Shown piece by piece: positions 10,342-22,110 of a stretch of DNA of 32,716 bases; within the stretch, counting starts at the first letter, position 1, and each line of letters starts with the position of its first letter. The notes under the pieces are model-generated. The model had not been told where the DNA came from. It searched no databases and saw only the letters and a list, made by a program, of their open reading frames with translations. Location of the stretch: positions 11,420 through 44,135 of the forward strand of contig VHZZ01000448.1 in the NCBI GenBank assembly GCA_009801015.1, in the 5' to 3' direction. Both the position numbers and the translations under genes were made by a program. Source of the DNA: Silene noctiflora. Lineage: Eukaryota > Streptophyta > Magnoliopsida > Caryophyllales > Caryophyllaceae.

Positions 10342-13300
10342 AGATGTTTTTTTAACCAGTCTTTTTATTTTTTTCCCTCTACCTTTTAAAATCTAGTCAG
10401 TTTGTAATGTTGACTTATAAATTGCTTATATTGCAAGTTTTGAGTAATGTTTGTGAATTTTTTCTCCAATTGAACATATTTTGTCTAGGCTAGAAGTAGA
10501 ACAGTCGCATTTAGGAATAATAAACAAAAATAAGACGCAAAACTAATTTACACATAAAAATCTAAGGGTCTTTAGTACTTAAGTTGTGGTACTGGGATCT
10601 CGTCTCACCTCTCTTGTGAGGGGAGGGGACATTTCTTGTACCTAGTCAGCAAAATGAAAATCATACGAAGCAAACTGGTAATTCTTGGTGTTATAGGTCA
10701 GGCTTAGATTGGGGAGAACAGGAAAGGGTAAGCGGTTGTTGTTCGAACAATACATATAACTATATCGTAAAACAAAACACAGGTTTCGGCTATGTTAAAT
10801 GAGGTCGAAGCCAAATTTAGTTTGCTACATCATCGTTAAATAAGTTGAGCATAAAAATTGTGGTAAACTGCACCAAAGGCGAGTCTGACATCTGACCAAA
10901 TTGCAAAATTAAACGACGACAATCCCTATCCTTCTCATGCCAATCATTTACAACTGCGAGAAAAAACGAAAATTGAAACCTATACTGAAAGCAAACTCCC
11001 AGCAAATCCAAATGGTTTGTGTTAGGATACTTGAAGTTGCCCCGTTTGCCTCTGTTATGTTGAGTAGTATCCTGTAAGAAGTTGACAACAGATTGTCATA
11101 AACAATCTTCCTAGTTGCGATTCACCAGTCAATGACTACGATGTTGCTGGTATGCTCCATTGCATAGTCGAATAGTAGATGCTGATTCTTTAAGGCGAAA
11201 CACAAGGCCATTATAATTGTTAGTCTAGGACCTTTTCGGTATATAGTAATCTGTTCTTGTACAGTAAACGTGCAAGTTTTTCATCAGTAATTAGAGGAGT
11301 GGCAGATCGAAAATTGGAATCCTACCCAGCATAATTTTATATGATCCCTCCAAATTATGATCAAGATCTGTACCTGTTTTAGAAGTCTTGTCTCGTGCAA
11401 AAACGTGCTGTAGTTGCATATTTACATCATTGTCGGACTACTCGATTCTTCACAATTCACAGTTCACAATGTGGCATTTGGTAGATCGGTTTACCAATCT
11501 TCGTGTTTTACATGGTTTATCATAATATTCATGGTCGTCGTTCCTTTGAGTTTTCAAACACGGTTTATCATAATATTCATGGTCGTCGTTCCTATGAGTT
11601 TTCAACTGGCTATCACACGAGATGAACCAGATAATTAACTTGTCACACTCCTGAATGCTCTGGTAGGTTACTAGGTTTTATTCAATTCGGTACCCAACTT
11701 GTTTTCGAAGTCCGTCGGATAATTTGATGGTCCTGCTTTAGTGAGAAGGTAACTCCATTCCGATTTTAAAAAAAAAGGTACCTGAACATTAGGGACCCTA
11801 GTATGGATTACTGAGAAGCAATTAACAATTTTAATCTTTAATGATATTCAGTAATCAGTATTACTGTTTTACGATAAATAACTTTGATGAATATAATAAA
11901 TAAAACGTCAAGATATCGAAAAATTGATGTTTTTTTTATAATTTGATTCCAAAGTGAACGCGTACTGTTCAGTGTTAACTGCTTACTTGGATGCTTCGAT
12001 TTGGCTCAAAAATTGAACAGGCGCTCAACAATATTTAGGGTTAGCAACTCACACCGGTTGGTTACCTTTGCCCTCGCTAGCTTTGGGAATAGAAGCCATC
12101 AACATTCAACAGCCTAGGGAGGCATTTTGCATAAATATTTTCGCAGCCTTGAAAGATGTATCCGCTTTGCGCGTTGCCCCAACTTCATTGGCAATTTCGT
12201 GTTTCAATACCTCAACATAACAATGTTAATGCGGGGAATAAATTTTCATCATTAAGAGTCGAGTATAAGATTTTGAGAGTATTGGTGCTAGGTAGGCGAA
12301 AAGAAGGGCATGAATGGGCAAGAAATTTTCGGTTAGAGGGGCGAAACAGTAATTGTGATTATCGAGATATGGGCAGTGAAAAAGAAGTTGAATATTAAGC
12401 ACGGATTCAATCTAGATACCTATACAGTAGGGCGAGTGTCAAAAGTATTTATGTCGATAAAACCAGCTCCGACCATCACCCATCTGGCCATCTTGGTTGA
12501 GATTGTGCAATTTTTCCGGATCAAATCTGAAACGAAGATAAGATTATCCTACCGAGTGAAACAATGCTTAGTCTTTATATAAAATAAAAATAAACATACT
12601 GTCTCATTTTGTAAGCCATTTTAAACTGTATAATTGCTATGTAAAATCGAGTAAACATGTCATCAAAATACTACTCCGTAAATAATAAGCATATAAAGTT
12701 ATTTATATACGCTCGATAATTAAACATAAAAATTGAATATTTAAAAAATTATTAACAAATACAGATTATGCAATAGGATTTACAATCCTCGAATTCTTGT
12801 TTTGATATTATTTGTTTTTTGTTTTTTTTTTTAAAAATTTACACGATGATGAATTTCATATAAAGACACGCATAATATTAAATTTTGATTTAAACGTTTC
12901 TCATTTTTTTCGCTTGTTTTTTCCCTCGATTTTACAGGCGAAAGAAAGAAACAAGATTATTAGTTGCGATCGTTGATGATGAAGAACTGGAAAGTATGAA
13001 GATTTAGTTTGGACGTTAGTGGTTTAGTTTCCGTAGGGGTAGTTGTTTGTTTTAATTTTGGGTTTGTTTATTTTGTAAGTCGTATCTTTCTTTTATAATT
13101 TTATCGATTTACCTTTGTAAGAATCCCCTTTTTTTTTTGGTTCAAGACAAAATCTTTTCGCCTTGCATTGATTTAATGATCTATCCCTTGTCAACCTAAT
13201 CTATTTTTGCATAATAAAAATTTTAATACATAAGAGGAAAACTCCCAACTAATACATCTTTTGGAACCAAACTTTGAGCTAATATCAAGTTATAAATTAC

Positions 13301-14170
13301 TCCCCACGGTTTAATTAGTTTACGACTCTATTAGCTTGGATGGACCTACACGCTACATATCATACTTTCTTTTTTATTTCTGTATGTAAGTTCACATTTT
13401 TTAACATAACATTTTTTGAAATGGAACCACTTTTTTATCGGTCGCTTTTTTCTGGTGAGTTCATTTGAATTACTAGCTTTATGAAACTTCTAACTACAAG
13501 CAATCACAAAACCAAAACCATTAGAGCTCTTATCAAATCTATCTATACTTTTTCCACCCAGTTAACATCTTCAATTTAACAAATACTTTCAATTTTATTT
13601 CATATCTACTAAAAGAATAGGTGAACTTATGATTTTTCCCTCCAAAAACCATATTTTTAAATAAAGAAGTTAATTACAATTAAATTCATTCACTAAATAA
13701 GGAATCTCCTTATATATTATAATTTATTTCATTAAAATATATTTTTCATCAAATTATATTGTTTTCACTTAACTTTAAACTATAATCTTTTAATTAAATA
13801 TTAGTAAAGTTTATATAAAACTATAAAATGTCAAAAAAAAATTTATTGCTATTATTTGAGGAGGACTTGACCCATTCTACCTATCAAAAAAAGAGTTGAG
13901 AGAATTTATAAATTGAAATAATTAGTTTTAGGATATAAAAAATATTTTCTTTATATTAACTTTCAGCACATAACTAAATTCTCTTAATCAATTTTCGTTT
14001 CAACTTTTTTCCTCAAAACAAAACATAATAATGAAAAATACGAATAATTATAGAGGCACTATTATATAGGTAAATTCCCCTTAAAAAATAAAACAAATTA
14101 AATAGATGCATGAAATTGAAAATAAAATGCATAGAGAATAAAAAGCTTTTGCTCCATCCATCCTTATTTA
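10342..14170. other. Long non-coding intergenic region
   Basis: No gene is recognised on either strand. It contains a 48 bp direct duplication at 11511-11606 and very AT-rich blocks at 12560-12900 and 13600-14130. A minus-strand frame at 10817-11011 has protein-like composition but no recognisable motif, neighbours or splice context, so it is not called. Confidence 0.5.
11511..11606. repeat. 48 bp tandem duplication
   Basis: Copy 1 starts CATGGTTTATCATAATATTC at 11511 and copy 2 starts CACGGTTTATCATAATATTC at 11559. Both run through ATGGTCGTCGTTCCT and end in GAGTTTTCAA. Only a few bases differ, so the duplication is recent. It happens to be a multiple of three and stays open in one frame, but no gene is supported. 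Confidence 0.9.
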
Positions 14171-14250
14171 CTACGAGTACGAGTATTACCGTAATATTAA
14201 ACTCGTTTTACACTTAAAACGGACGTAACTATACAGACCGTAGTAATTAG

Positions 14251-14504
14251 TATAAATCAGTATCCTCCACGTGATGGCCAGCAACCTTACTTCTCTTTCT
14301 CTCTCTATATTTTTTCAATTCATTTTTCTCCTTCGCCGGCACTCTACCTTTCCTTCTCTCTCCTTATTACATTCTCACCACTCTCTCCAATTTTCCCCCA
14401 AAATTTTCCCAGAAATTTCCTCAAATCCCTAACATTTTCCAGATCTCACCTCAATCAATAACCTAATTCAATCAATTCAATCAATTTCCGGCGAAAAATC
14501 ATCA
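14251..14504 (+). promoter_or_regulatory. Promoter and leader of the bZIP gene
   Basis: TATAAAT (14251-14257) is a plausible TATA box. A perfect G-box, CACGTG, lies at 14268-14273. The leader from about 14285 is CT-rich and has no ATG before 14505. If transcription instead starts further upstream, an ATG at 14274 would open a 52-codon upstream frame ending at 14432, ahead of and not overlapping the main start. Confidence 0.5.
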
Positions 14505-16343
14505 ATGGAGAAGGAAAAACCTACCGGATTACCGCCAACAGGAAGAACACCACCACCGCCGCAAACGACGTCGTTCAGTCATGATTTAAGCCGAATGCCG
14601 GATACTCCACCGAAGAACAAGGGGCACCGTAGAGCGCACTCGGAAATCCTCACTCTTCCTGATGATATTAGTTTTGATAGCGACCTCGGTGTTGTCGGAG
14701 GTGTTGGAGATGGCGGAGGTTACGGCGGTGGAGGTTTTGATGGCGGCGCGTTGTCGGATGATACCGAGGAAGATTTAATTTCGATGTACATTGATATGGA
14801 TAAGGTGAATTCGGCTACGTCTTCGGAGTTTCGGCTTGGTGAGTCGTCGTCGGGGAATGCGCCGGTGCGAGGTCCGAGACATCAGCATAGTCAGTCGATG
14901 GATGGTTCGGTGTCAATTAAGACAGAGATGTTTATGAGTGGTGGTAGTGGTAGTGGTGGTGGTGGTGATGAGGTTTCGCCTGCTGAGGCGAAGAAGGCTA
15001 TGTCTGCTGCTAAGCTTGCTGAGTTGGCTCTTATTGATCCTAAGAGGGCTAAGAGGTAGCATTCTGAACTTGTGCTTTTCCATTTTGTATTGCAATTGTG
15101 TATAGTTTGATAGCTGAATGATGTAGTCGATTGTTTGGTTGTCGAAAATTGAAATAGGGTGATTGTTTGTTTGGTTGTATTTTTTATTCATGTGAATTTG
15201 GAAATCCTGGGAATTAGGCGAATAGATTTCTTGTTTGGTTGTCGAAACACGTCTTGTGGTAGTGCTAGTTCTTACAAAATGTAGGTTTCATTTGCTAAGC
15301 ATGCTGAGTTAGCTCTTATTGATCCCAAGAGGGCCAAGAATTAGTGCTGTGGATTTCAATACTGTTTTACATTTGTTCGTAGTTTGATTGTTACATTATT
15401 CTAGTACTTTATGCTGTGTAATTCAATTTGTTTTGCAGTTTGATAGTTTAATGATGTAGATAATTGTTTGGTTGTTGAAATACTGTCTTATGGTGACTGT
15501 TTGGTTGGTTGCCTATCCAAATTCATGTGAATTTGGAAATCCTAGGATTTATTACTCAAAGAGATTCCTGTTTGGTTGTCGAAACTCGAAACACGTCTTA
15601 ATATCATATAGTAGTACTAGTTACCACAAAATGTAGGATGTCACTTGCTAAGCTTGTTGAGTTTGCTCTTATTGTTCCTTAGAGGGCTAACAAGTTGGTG
15701 CGTTTTAGTTTTGTGCTATTCAATTTGTTTGTAGTTTGATTGTTAAATTATTATTCTAGTACATTTGGGTTTTGTGTAATTCAATTTGTTTGGGAGTTGT
15801 ATGCCTGATTCAATTGAATTTGGAAATCCAAGGAATTATACGGATTCTTGTTAGGTTGTCCGTTGTCCTAACACGGCTTGTCGTAGTACTAGTTCCTCTA
15901 AAACGTATAAAGTTACGGAGTACTTGCCTAGTTACCTTAGCCTTTAATAGGTACATTTGAATTCTCACCTAACTTGCATTCCCGCATTCCCTTGACTTAA
16001 CCAAACTTTGCTCCACTCACATGTATTTAAAGTTCACGGGAATTTCATCTTCACTTAGTGAACCATACACACATGGTTCAATTTTGGGTGTGGGGAAGTA
16101 ATTGTTGTTTGAAGGTTATGCATTGTGCTAAATTTGGATAGACACGGTGCTATGGATTGCTGTTAGCATATAGTGTTTGGAAGTAATTCTGGCAATATTA
16201 ATATACTTGACTAGTTTTTCCTTACCAACTAATTTTGTTAACTTATGCGCTGAGAAGTAACTTATTTCCAGCATTTGCTAAGTTTCTTACATTTGTAGTT
16301 GTCTTGCGAAAGAATGATGTTAAGTTTGACCAATAAGTTGTCT

Positions 16344-16405
<62 letters not shown>

Positions 16406-19400
16406 CTGATGCATATGAGGGCTTATTAATTTGCTTGTTCAAAATTCTTTGAACTTGAGCTCTCAGAAGTGAGTTAACTGTATACAACAAATTCACTCTT
16501 TTTGTTAAAATATTAGTTTGCTTGGCAAACTGAAGCTCTTACTTTTAATGTGAAAACTGGCAATGAGCTCTACTGAAGTTTTGTTGATGATGCTGATATT
16601 GCCTTTTCTGATGTGGCTTCTTTTTCGCTGATGAGTGTGTTGTTCTGCTGCTGATTCTGTTAGGATGTTCTCCTTATCAGCAACGGTTGGGTTATAGTGA
16701 AGGGAAAGTAAATAGGATCGATTGATGTAGACAACCCATTGAATTTCTTGAATGATACTAAACTATCTGTCAAGATAAATAAAGAGAAGAAGAATCTCAT
16801 ATAGTGAATTCAAGTATGTAGTAACTAGTAAGAGCATGAATCTAGGTTCATGCATTTGTGTTGATCAATGATATGCATGCATTTTTGTGGCACAAGTTAT
16901 GTTACTCAGACACTCAATTTTGATATTTAGGTTTCAAGCTTGAAATTTAAACAATAAGCTGAATACCACTGTTAAAAATAATAAAAAGAACGCATCAATG
17001 CTTTGTAGGAAGACATATCCTTTAACTCGTCTTTGGACCTCCATTGCTTGTCTTCTTTAAATCTTTAATGGCACAACTTTCATGTCTGCCTCCGATTTCT
17101 TTTATGTATGCCTCCCTCTCCAACCCTTTCTTTGTAGATCTCTGTTTTGTGGGTTTTTGTATGTGTCGGAGTTGTGGCAGAGTCTGATGTATCTAACATG
17201 TGTAATGTGTCGGGTCGACACGTGACACGCTGGTGATGTGACGTGTGCATATGATTAGCGACATACTCGTATTGAGAAAACCCTCTAAAGGATTAACACC
17301 TATCCCTATTATTCTAGAGTAAGTTCCTTTTGTCCGGTACTCTATACAAAGGAGACTTTCATATTTGTAGGTAAGAGATTTTGCAACAATCAAATGTGCA
17401 TGTTCAGTAAGGTCTCCAGTTAAGTTCCTTTGTTGTAGATTTTGCCACCCGTCAATAATCCTTCATGAATGTGTGAGGATTCCCAATTTCCTCCAACGAG
17501 CCCTCATGTGCACTAACGAGCCAAGTATTATGCTTATTGTGCACTTACCTTAATTGGCACTTCTACTCAGTCTTTGTACTTAATTAATGAAGACCAAGAT
17601 TGAAGTGAAGAGAACAGTAAAGAGATTTTTTGGAAAACTTGAATTAGACTCTTAGCAACTCAAATGCACTTGTAATGCCAATAGACCTCCCATCTCACTT
17701 TTAACTTCTTAGAAAGTTCACTAGTATAGCTTAGAAACTCGTATAGACCATACTCCAACACACACACACAACTAGAATATACATGAATATTCTAGTAATA
17801 TGCTAGAAGTGTCTAAAATGACCTAGACATTTCCACACTGCTCTTGAATATTCTCCAGGAATCTACACAACGCTAGAATGCTCTACACAATTCTTGAATG
17901 CCTAGAATATTCTGCCATGATCATATAAAATTCTAGACTGGTCCTAAAAGGCTAAAAGTGCTTCAATCTTCTGTCAAATTTAGTACATTGATCCCCAAAC
18001 CCATCGGTAGTTTTTTTTTATGGATTAGTGAGATGTCATTTGTGGCATCGTGTTCGACTCGGATTGGGTCAAGATCGAGCTCAAGGCTCGAGCTGGAGAT
18101 CTATTTATTTAACACAACTCGAGCTATAGCTTTGACCGAACCGAAGGACCTGTCAAGTGGGCATAACTCACTTACACCTCTATGATCCTACTTGTGCTAA
18201 ACCAGTATGCTTTTATAATAATCTCTCTTTTGTGAGTGAGCGCTAACGTGCTTAACAAAATTGAGTGCATTATTATATCTTATACAGTTATACTCCCTAC
18301 TTGTGTTAAACCACTATGCTTTTATAATAAGTCGTTTTAGGAGATTGCACATGAATTAAGAAAATGTGGGAATATGTTGTAGTAATTATATGTAAAGATG
18401 ATCTTTGTAAATAGAAAAATAAAAATAAAAAATAAACATTTCCACCAATATAATAGCTTAAAGTACCTCTTTTTCCTAATTAATAGTGTGTTGGAAAATG
18501 TAGTGAAGATGTATGACATGGAAAAATGTAAAACAACATACGGAGTATAATTATTTTTTTGATTTGTTCTAAAAAGACTTATAATAAGAAATGCAGGCAG
18601 TATCTGTATTATATGGGGTGTGTTAGAGGTTGCATTCTTTAGTTCTAGTATTAGTTGTGCGGATGGAAAAAGCAAGCGTTTGATCTAGAAAACTGATTTA
18701 GCAAAGTTGATGAGTTGGAAAATTGAAGTGAAATTTGGTACAGGTGATATGTTTCTGATATTTTGACCGCAGTTAATGTGACAAAATCAAAACGAGTACC
18801 ACGATATTTTGATCACCACTGTGTATTCTGTGATTTACGCTCATTACTGCTCTCGCCTCTCCGAACTAGTATTTAATATCGTGCATTATCCAAATATCTA
18901 AAGTGGTTGCGCGTCTTTCTCTTGTGAAGTAGCGGTCCTTTAATGTAGTTCTCAATGCAATTTTCATCTTGGGTCATTCGGAAACAACCTCTTTGTGTTT
19001 GCTAACACAAGGGTAAGGCTGCCTACGTCTGACCCCCCTTTACCTCACAATTTGTGGGAGCCATTGAGGCACTGGATAATGTTGTTATATTAACCACATT
19101 TCTAGGATTGGGCAGCCAATGATGTGAAGGCCCTAGTGTTTCACATATTTTTTTGGAGGATGCACTATTTTGTAGTGTTAATACATGGGATTCATTGCTA
19201 TTCCTAGTTTTGTTGTTGGTGGAAGTTTCTGGTTTTTTCAAGGGGTGCGTCAATCTCCTTATTTCAATGTTAAATTGGAGTTTCTGTGAGGATACTGTAA
19301 GGACTGCTTTCCCGGTTTGGCTTTGGTAATTATTTATATATAATCTTCTCATCATAAAATTGGCAGGGTTCTAGCTGTTATCTTCCATAACTTCTTGTTC

Positions 19401-22110
19401 ACTGACTGCCTTTTGTGATTCATGTGTTTCTTGGTGCATCACCAACTTTTAATCTCATATTATAGTTGTAGGAAATGTAGGTTCGAATATACTTTTCTAC
19501 TCGCTTGATGCGATGCATTTAGATTATAGCATCCTGGACTATACATATTATTAGGCTACTTGAAACTTGCATTTTTGCCAGAACTAACCAGCTGACACGC
19601 TAAGATATGTCTTTGTTTGTTTTCTGGAATAGAATATGGGCAAACCGACAGTCTGCAGCAAGATCCAAGGAAAGGAAGATGAGATATATAGCAGAGCTAG
19701 AGCGCAAAGTTCAGACTTTACAAACTGAAGCAACCTCTTTGTCTGCTCAGCTGACCCTTCTGCAGGTAGTAGTTTCTATATATGATTTTGTTTAGTTGGC
19801 ACGAGGTTGGTGTATCAGCTACTTTTTATATGTTTTTTTTTACTGATTTTCTTATTCCATTGTTTTTTGAGTTCTTTCAATCTGATTTCACTTGTGTTTG
19901 ACTAGATAAATAGTCGGCTCTCCTGTGTTATCAATACTAATTTCTGAAATTGCTTGCAAGCAGAGAGATACAAATGGTCTTACTGCTGAAAACAGCGAGT
20001 TGAAGATCCGCCTGCAAACAATGGAGCAGCAAGTTCACCTACAGGATGGTAAGATCTTGGCTTTTCTCTTGATTTGTAAGCATGCTCGTTGATTCTCTCA
20101 TGTTGGTAAATATACTGTTAGTCTTGCATGTACTATATGAAGTTTTCCTTTTACTTCCTCTTCAACGACTCTTCTTTTTCTAAATGCTTCTCTTTCGGTG
20201 GGTTGTATCGTGATTGATATTATCCAACTATTTTTTTGCCCCCTCTAATTCTTTTTAAGTTTGCGTTTTGAGGGTGGGTGGTCAGGGTGTCGGTGCACTC
20301 ATCATGATTTTTACGCTTAAGAGAAGATAAAATTTATGTTAGACCCCTTTTGAGCCTGACACTAGGTTTGTTGATCTTTTTTTAAAAATAAAAGAAGAAT
20401 TGATGTTGGTGAGGCCTTTTGGTATAGGCAGTTCATAAGTGGATCCTACTGCCCTCGTCTTTGCCCTCATTGCTTACTGTTCTGTAGGCGCTTGATAGTA
20501 TAGGTACATATAAGGGTGATGAATTTATTGTATCGATCCTGGGTTCGTGATCTTAGTATGCGAAAAACAAGAAAGTGGAGAGAAGAGTGCTAGCATGATG
20601 CTCGAGTGAGAATTTTTGGAGATAGAAACCACCTTTTTTTTTTTTTTTTGCAATAGCAGGTTAAAGTTGAGTTTTCGCTTGCTTTTTGATAAACTTTAGG
20701 TTCTTACTTGTCGTCTGCCTAGTCATTGAAGATATGTCTTATCATAAAAGAACAGCTTTTCCATAGAGTTTCGGTCATGAGGCAGGTGTTTTTAATAACG
20801 CGTAACTCCCCCATATGGAAGTAATAATTCCCCAAGCACCTCCTATTTCCACCCTCCTCTAGACCTCTACCACCAATCTCCTCCACTTCCCCTTATTTTG
20901 AGCTTAATACTCTGGCTATAGTTAGTTAGTTACCCCCATCCCGGCAAGCCCGATGTTCTATCTTTCTTCTTTCTAAACTAAAAGTTGCATAGCCTTTTTT
21001 CTTACAATGACAAAAGTACAAATACTATGATTAAAGCTATTTTCTAAATACTATTTTGTGATTTTAATCTATAAAAAACTCAAGCATATTAACATTACAA
21101 ATCTGAGAATTATGTTTATAGGATACCCTAATAACAGCTAATCGTGTATCTGTATCATGTATATGAAACTGGTAACCCTGATTCTGACTCCCTAATTCTG
21201 AGTCCCTGATCTGAATTTCTGCTCATGCTCTTGTAGAACACATATCTGAAACCTTGAACTGATCACATACTTTGTATGCTTCTGAAATATCATTTGCTTT
21301 ATTTACAAGGAATGATGGGAGTAGTAGAGTGATGCATTTACAATTCTCATCATGTCTCATCCGTTGACAACCTCTTTTTGTTGTCAAACTAAGGGTAATG
21401 TTGTTGATGTAAGTTCAATTATCATTAAAATGGGTACACTTCTTGTACCATGTAACTGCAGCTGGACAGCAATTCTGGATACAATTAATATTATGGGTTA
21501 CCAAATGTCAGCCTTGTCTATGTTTTCTAGTTTCTACTTTCTTGTACAAGGGTACAGCCGGGGCATCAACTCCCCTTGGCCCGTCTTAGGTGGGAGCCCT
21601 TGTGGGCCTGAGACACTGATGGTAGTCTTGTTCTTGTGGCCGTTGTTCAGTTATGTCATAGGCATAGAAATATTGAATACTCTAGTACAATCCTAAACAT
21701 TTTATATACTATAGCAAGACATTTTTTAATCACTTTTTTTTTTCACACTTTGTGATGCAGCTTTGAATGATGCTCTGAAAGAAGAGATTCAACACTTGAA
21801 AATGCTGACGGGTCAAGCTATGTCCAACAATGGCGGGCCAATGATGAACTTCCCACCATCCTTTGGAGCTAATCAACCGTTCTACCCAAACAATCAGGCA
21901 ATGCATACTCTGCTAACTGCACAGCAATTACAACAATTACAGATTCATTCCCAGAAACAACATCAATTCCAGCAACATCATCAGCTTCAATTCCAACACC
22001 AGGATCCGACCCACCAAAGTCACCTTCCCGCCGAGTACAAAATTAGACCATCTATGCCACTTTCAAAAGAGAACACATCGGACTCCAACTCTGGCCCTTC
22101 AAAGGATTGA
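14505..22110 (+). CDS. Group I bZIP transcription factor, PosF21/RF2a-like
   Basis: Four exons encode 372 aa: 14505-15055, 19633-19765, 19964-20048 and 21761-22110. Introns are GT-AG and the joins keep frame. The N-terminal part carries HRRAHSE (residues 41-47), an HxRxxS site like those bound by 14-3-3 proteins in related RSG/VIP1 factors, then [15 protein letters not shown] and an acidic [13 protein letters not shown]. The basic region reads [12 protein letters not shown] from N188, with Lys at 196 where most bZIPs have Arg; this N-x7-K is the group I hallmark. A leucine zipper follows to about residue 260, then a Gln/His-rich tail. Arabidopsis PosF21 (bZIP59, about 400 aa) shares the N-terminal phrases, [12 protein letters not shown] and EEIQHLK. 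Group I factors act in the nucleus in vascular, cell-wall and osmotic or touch responses. Which paralogue this is cannot be settled here. Confidence 0.94.
15009..15910 (+). repeat. Three-unit tandem repeat starting in bZIP exon 1
   Basis: Unit 1 (from 15009) is the true end of exon 1 plus the start of intron 1. Units 2 (from about 15289) and 3 (from about 15642) are decayed copies lying in the intron. Over the 45 bp exon part, copy 2 (15294-15338) matches at 41 positions and copy 3 (15647-15691) at 40. The intron parts repeat too, including TTTGGTTGTCGAAAC, TGTGAATTTGGAAATCC and AGTACTAGTT-like words. Copy 2 still reads [12 protein letters not shown] before a stop, but its splice donor is gone; copy 3 has TAG inside the frame. 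Confidence 0.85.
16345..16405. repeat. 61-base poly(T) tract in bZIP intron 1
   Basis: An uninterrupted run of 61 T bases in the 4577 bp intron (15056-19632). On the minus strand it is a poly(A), which could be the tail of a retroposon whose body would lie to the right, but no SINE or LINE body or duplication is evident there. The exact length in an assembly is unreliable. Confidence 0.85.
17771..17945. repeat. Cluster of CTAGAATATTC-type palindromes
   Basis: GAATATTC occurs three times, at 17785-17792, 17846-17853 and 17905-17912, amid many CTAGA and TCTAGA-like words. GAATATTC is a partial heat-shock-element shape (nGAAnnTTCn). Similar CTAGAA-rich stretches are also found in some plant Copia-type LTRs, so this could be an LTR remnant rather than a functional element. 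Confidence 0.45.
18961..19087 (+). mobile_element. Au-like SINE remnant in bZIP intron 1
   Basis: The order of words TTCGGAAACAACCTCTTTG, then AAGGGTAAGGCTGCCTACGT, then GACCCCCC, GTGGGAGCC and GCACTGG follows the conserved 3' half of Au-type plant SINEs. It ends in a GTTGTTAT stretch at about 19081-19088. No good A or B box was found to the left, so it is likely 5'-truncated or decayed. The family is recalled from knowledge and was not aligned. Confidence 0.6.
20049..21760 (+). other. Third intron of the bZIP gene
   Basis: This 1712 bp intron is T-rich with short homopolymers (for example T runs near 20634-20649). A GC-richer patch at about 21540-21640 (GGGTACAGCCGGGGCATC, GGTGGGAGCCCTTGTGGGCC) stands out and may be a SINE-like remnant, but without boxes or duplications it is not called. 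Confidence 0.5.

Noticed and set aside
10817-11011. Minus-strand 64-codon frame
   Set aside because: Composition is protein-like, but there is no recognisable family, no neighbouring exons and no promoter signs.
12156-12582. Two overlapping plus-strand frames
   Set aside because: Short, overlapping in different frames and without family motifs or splice support.
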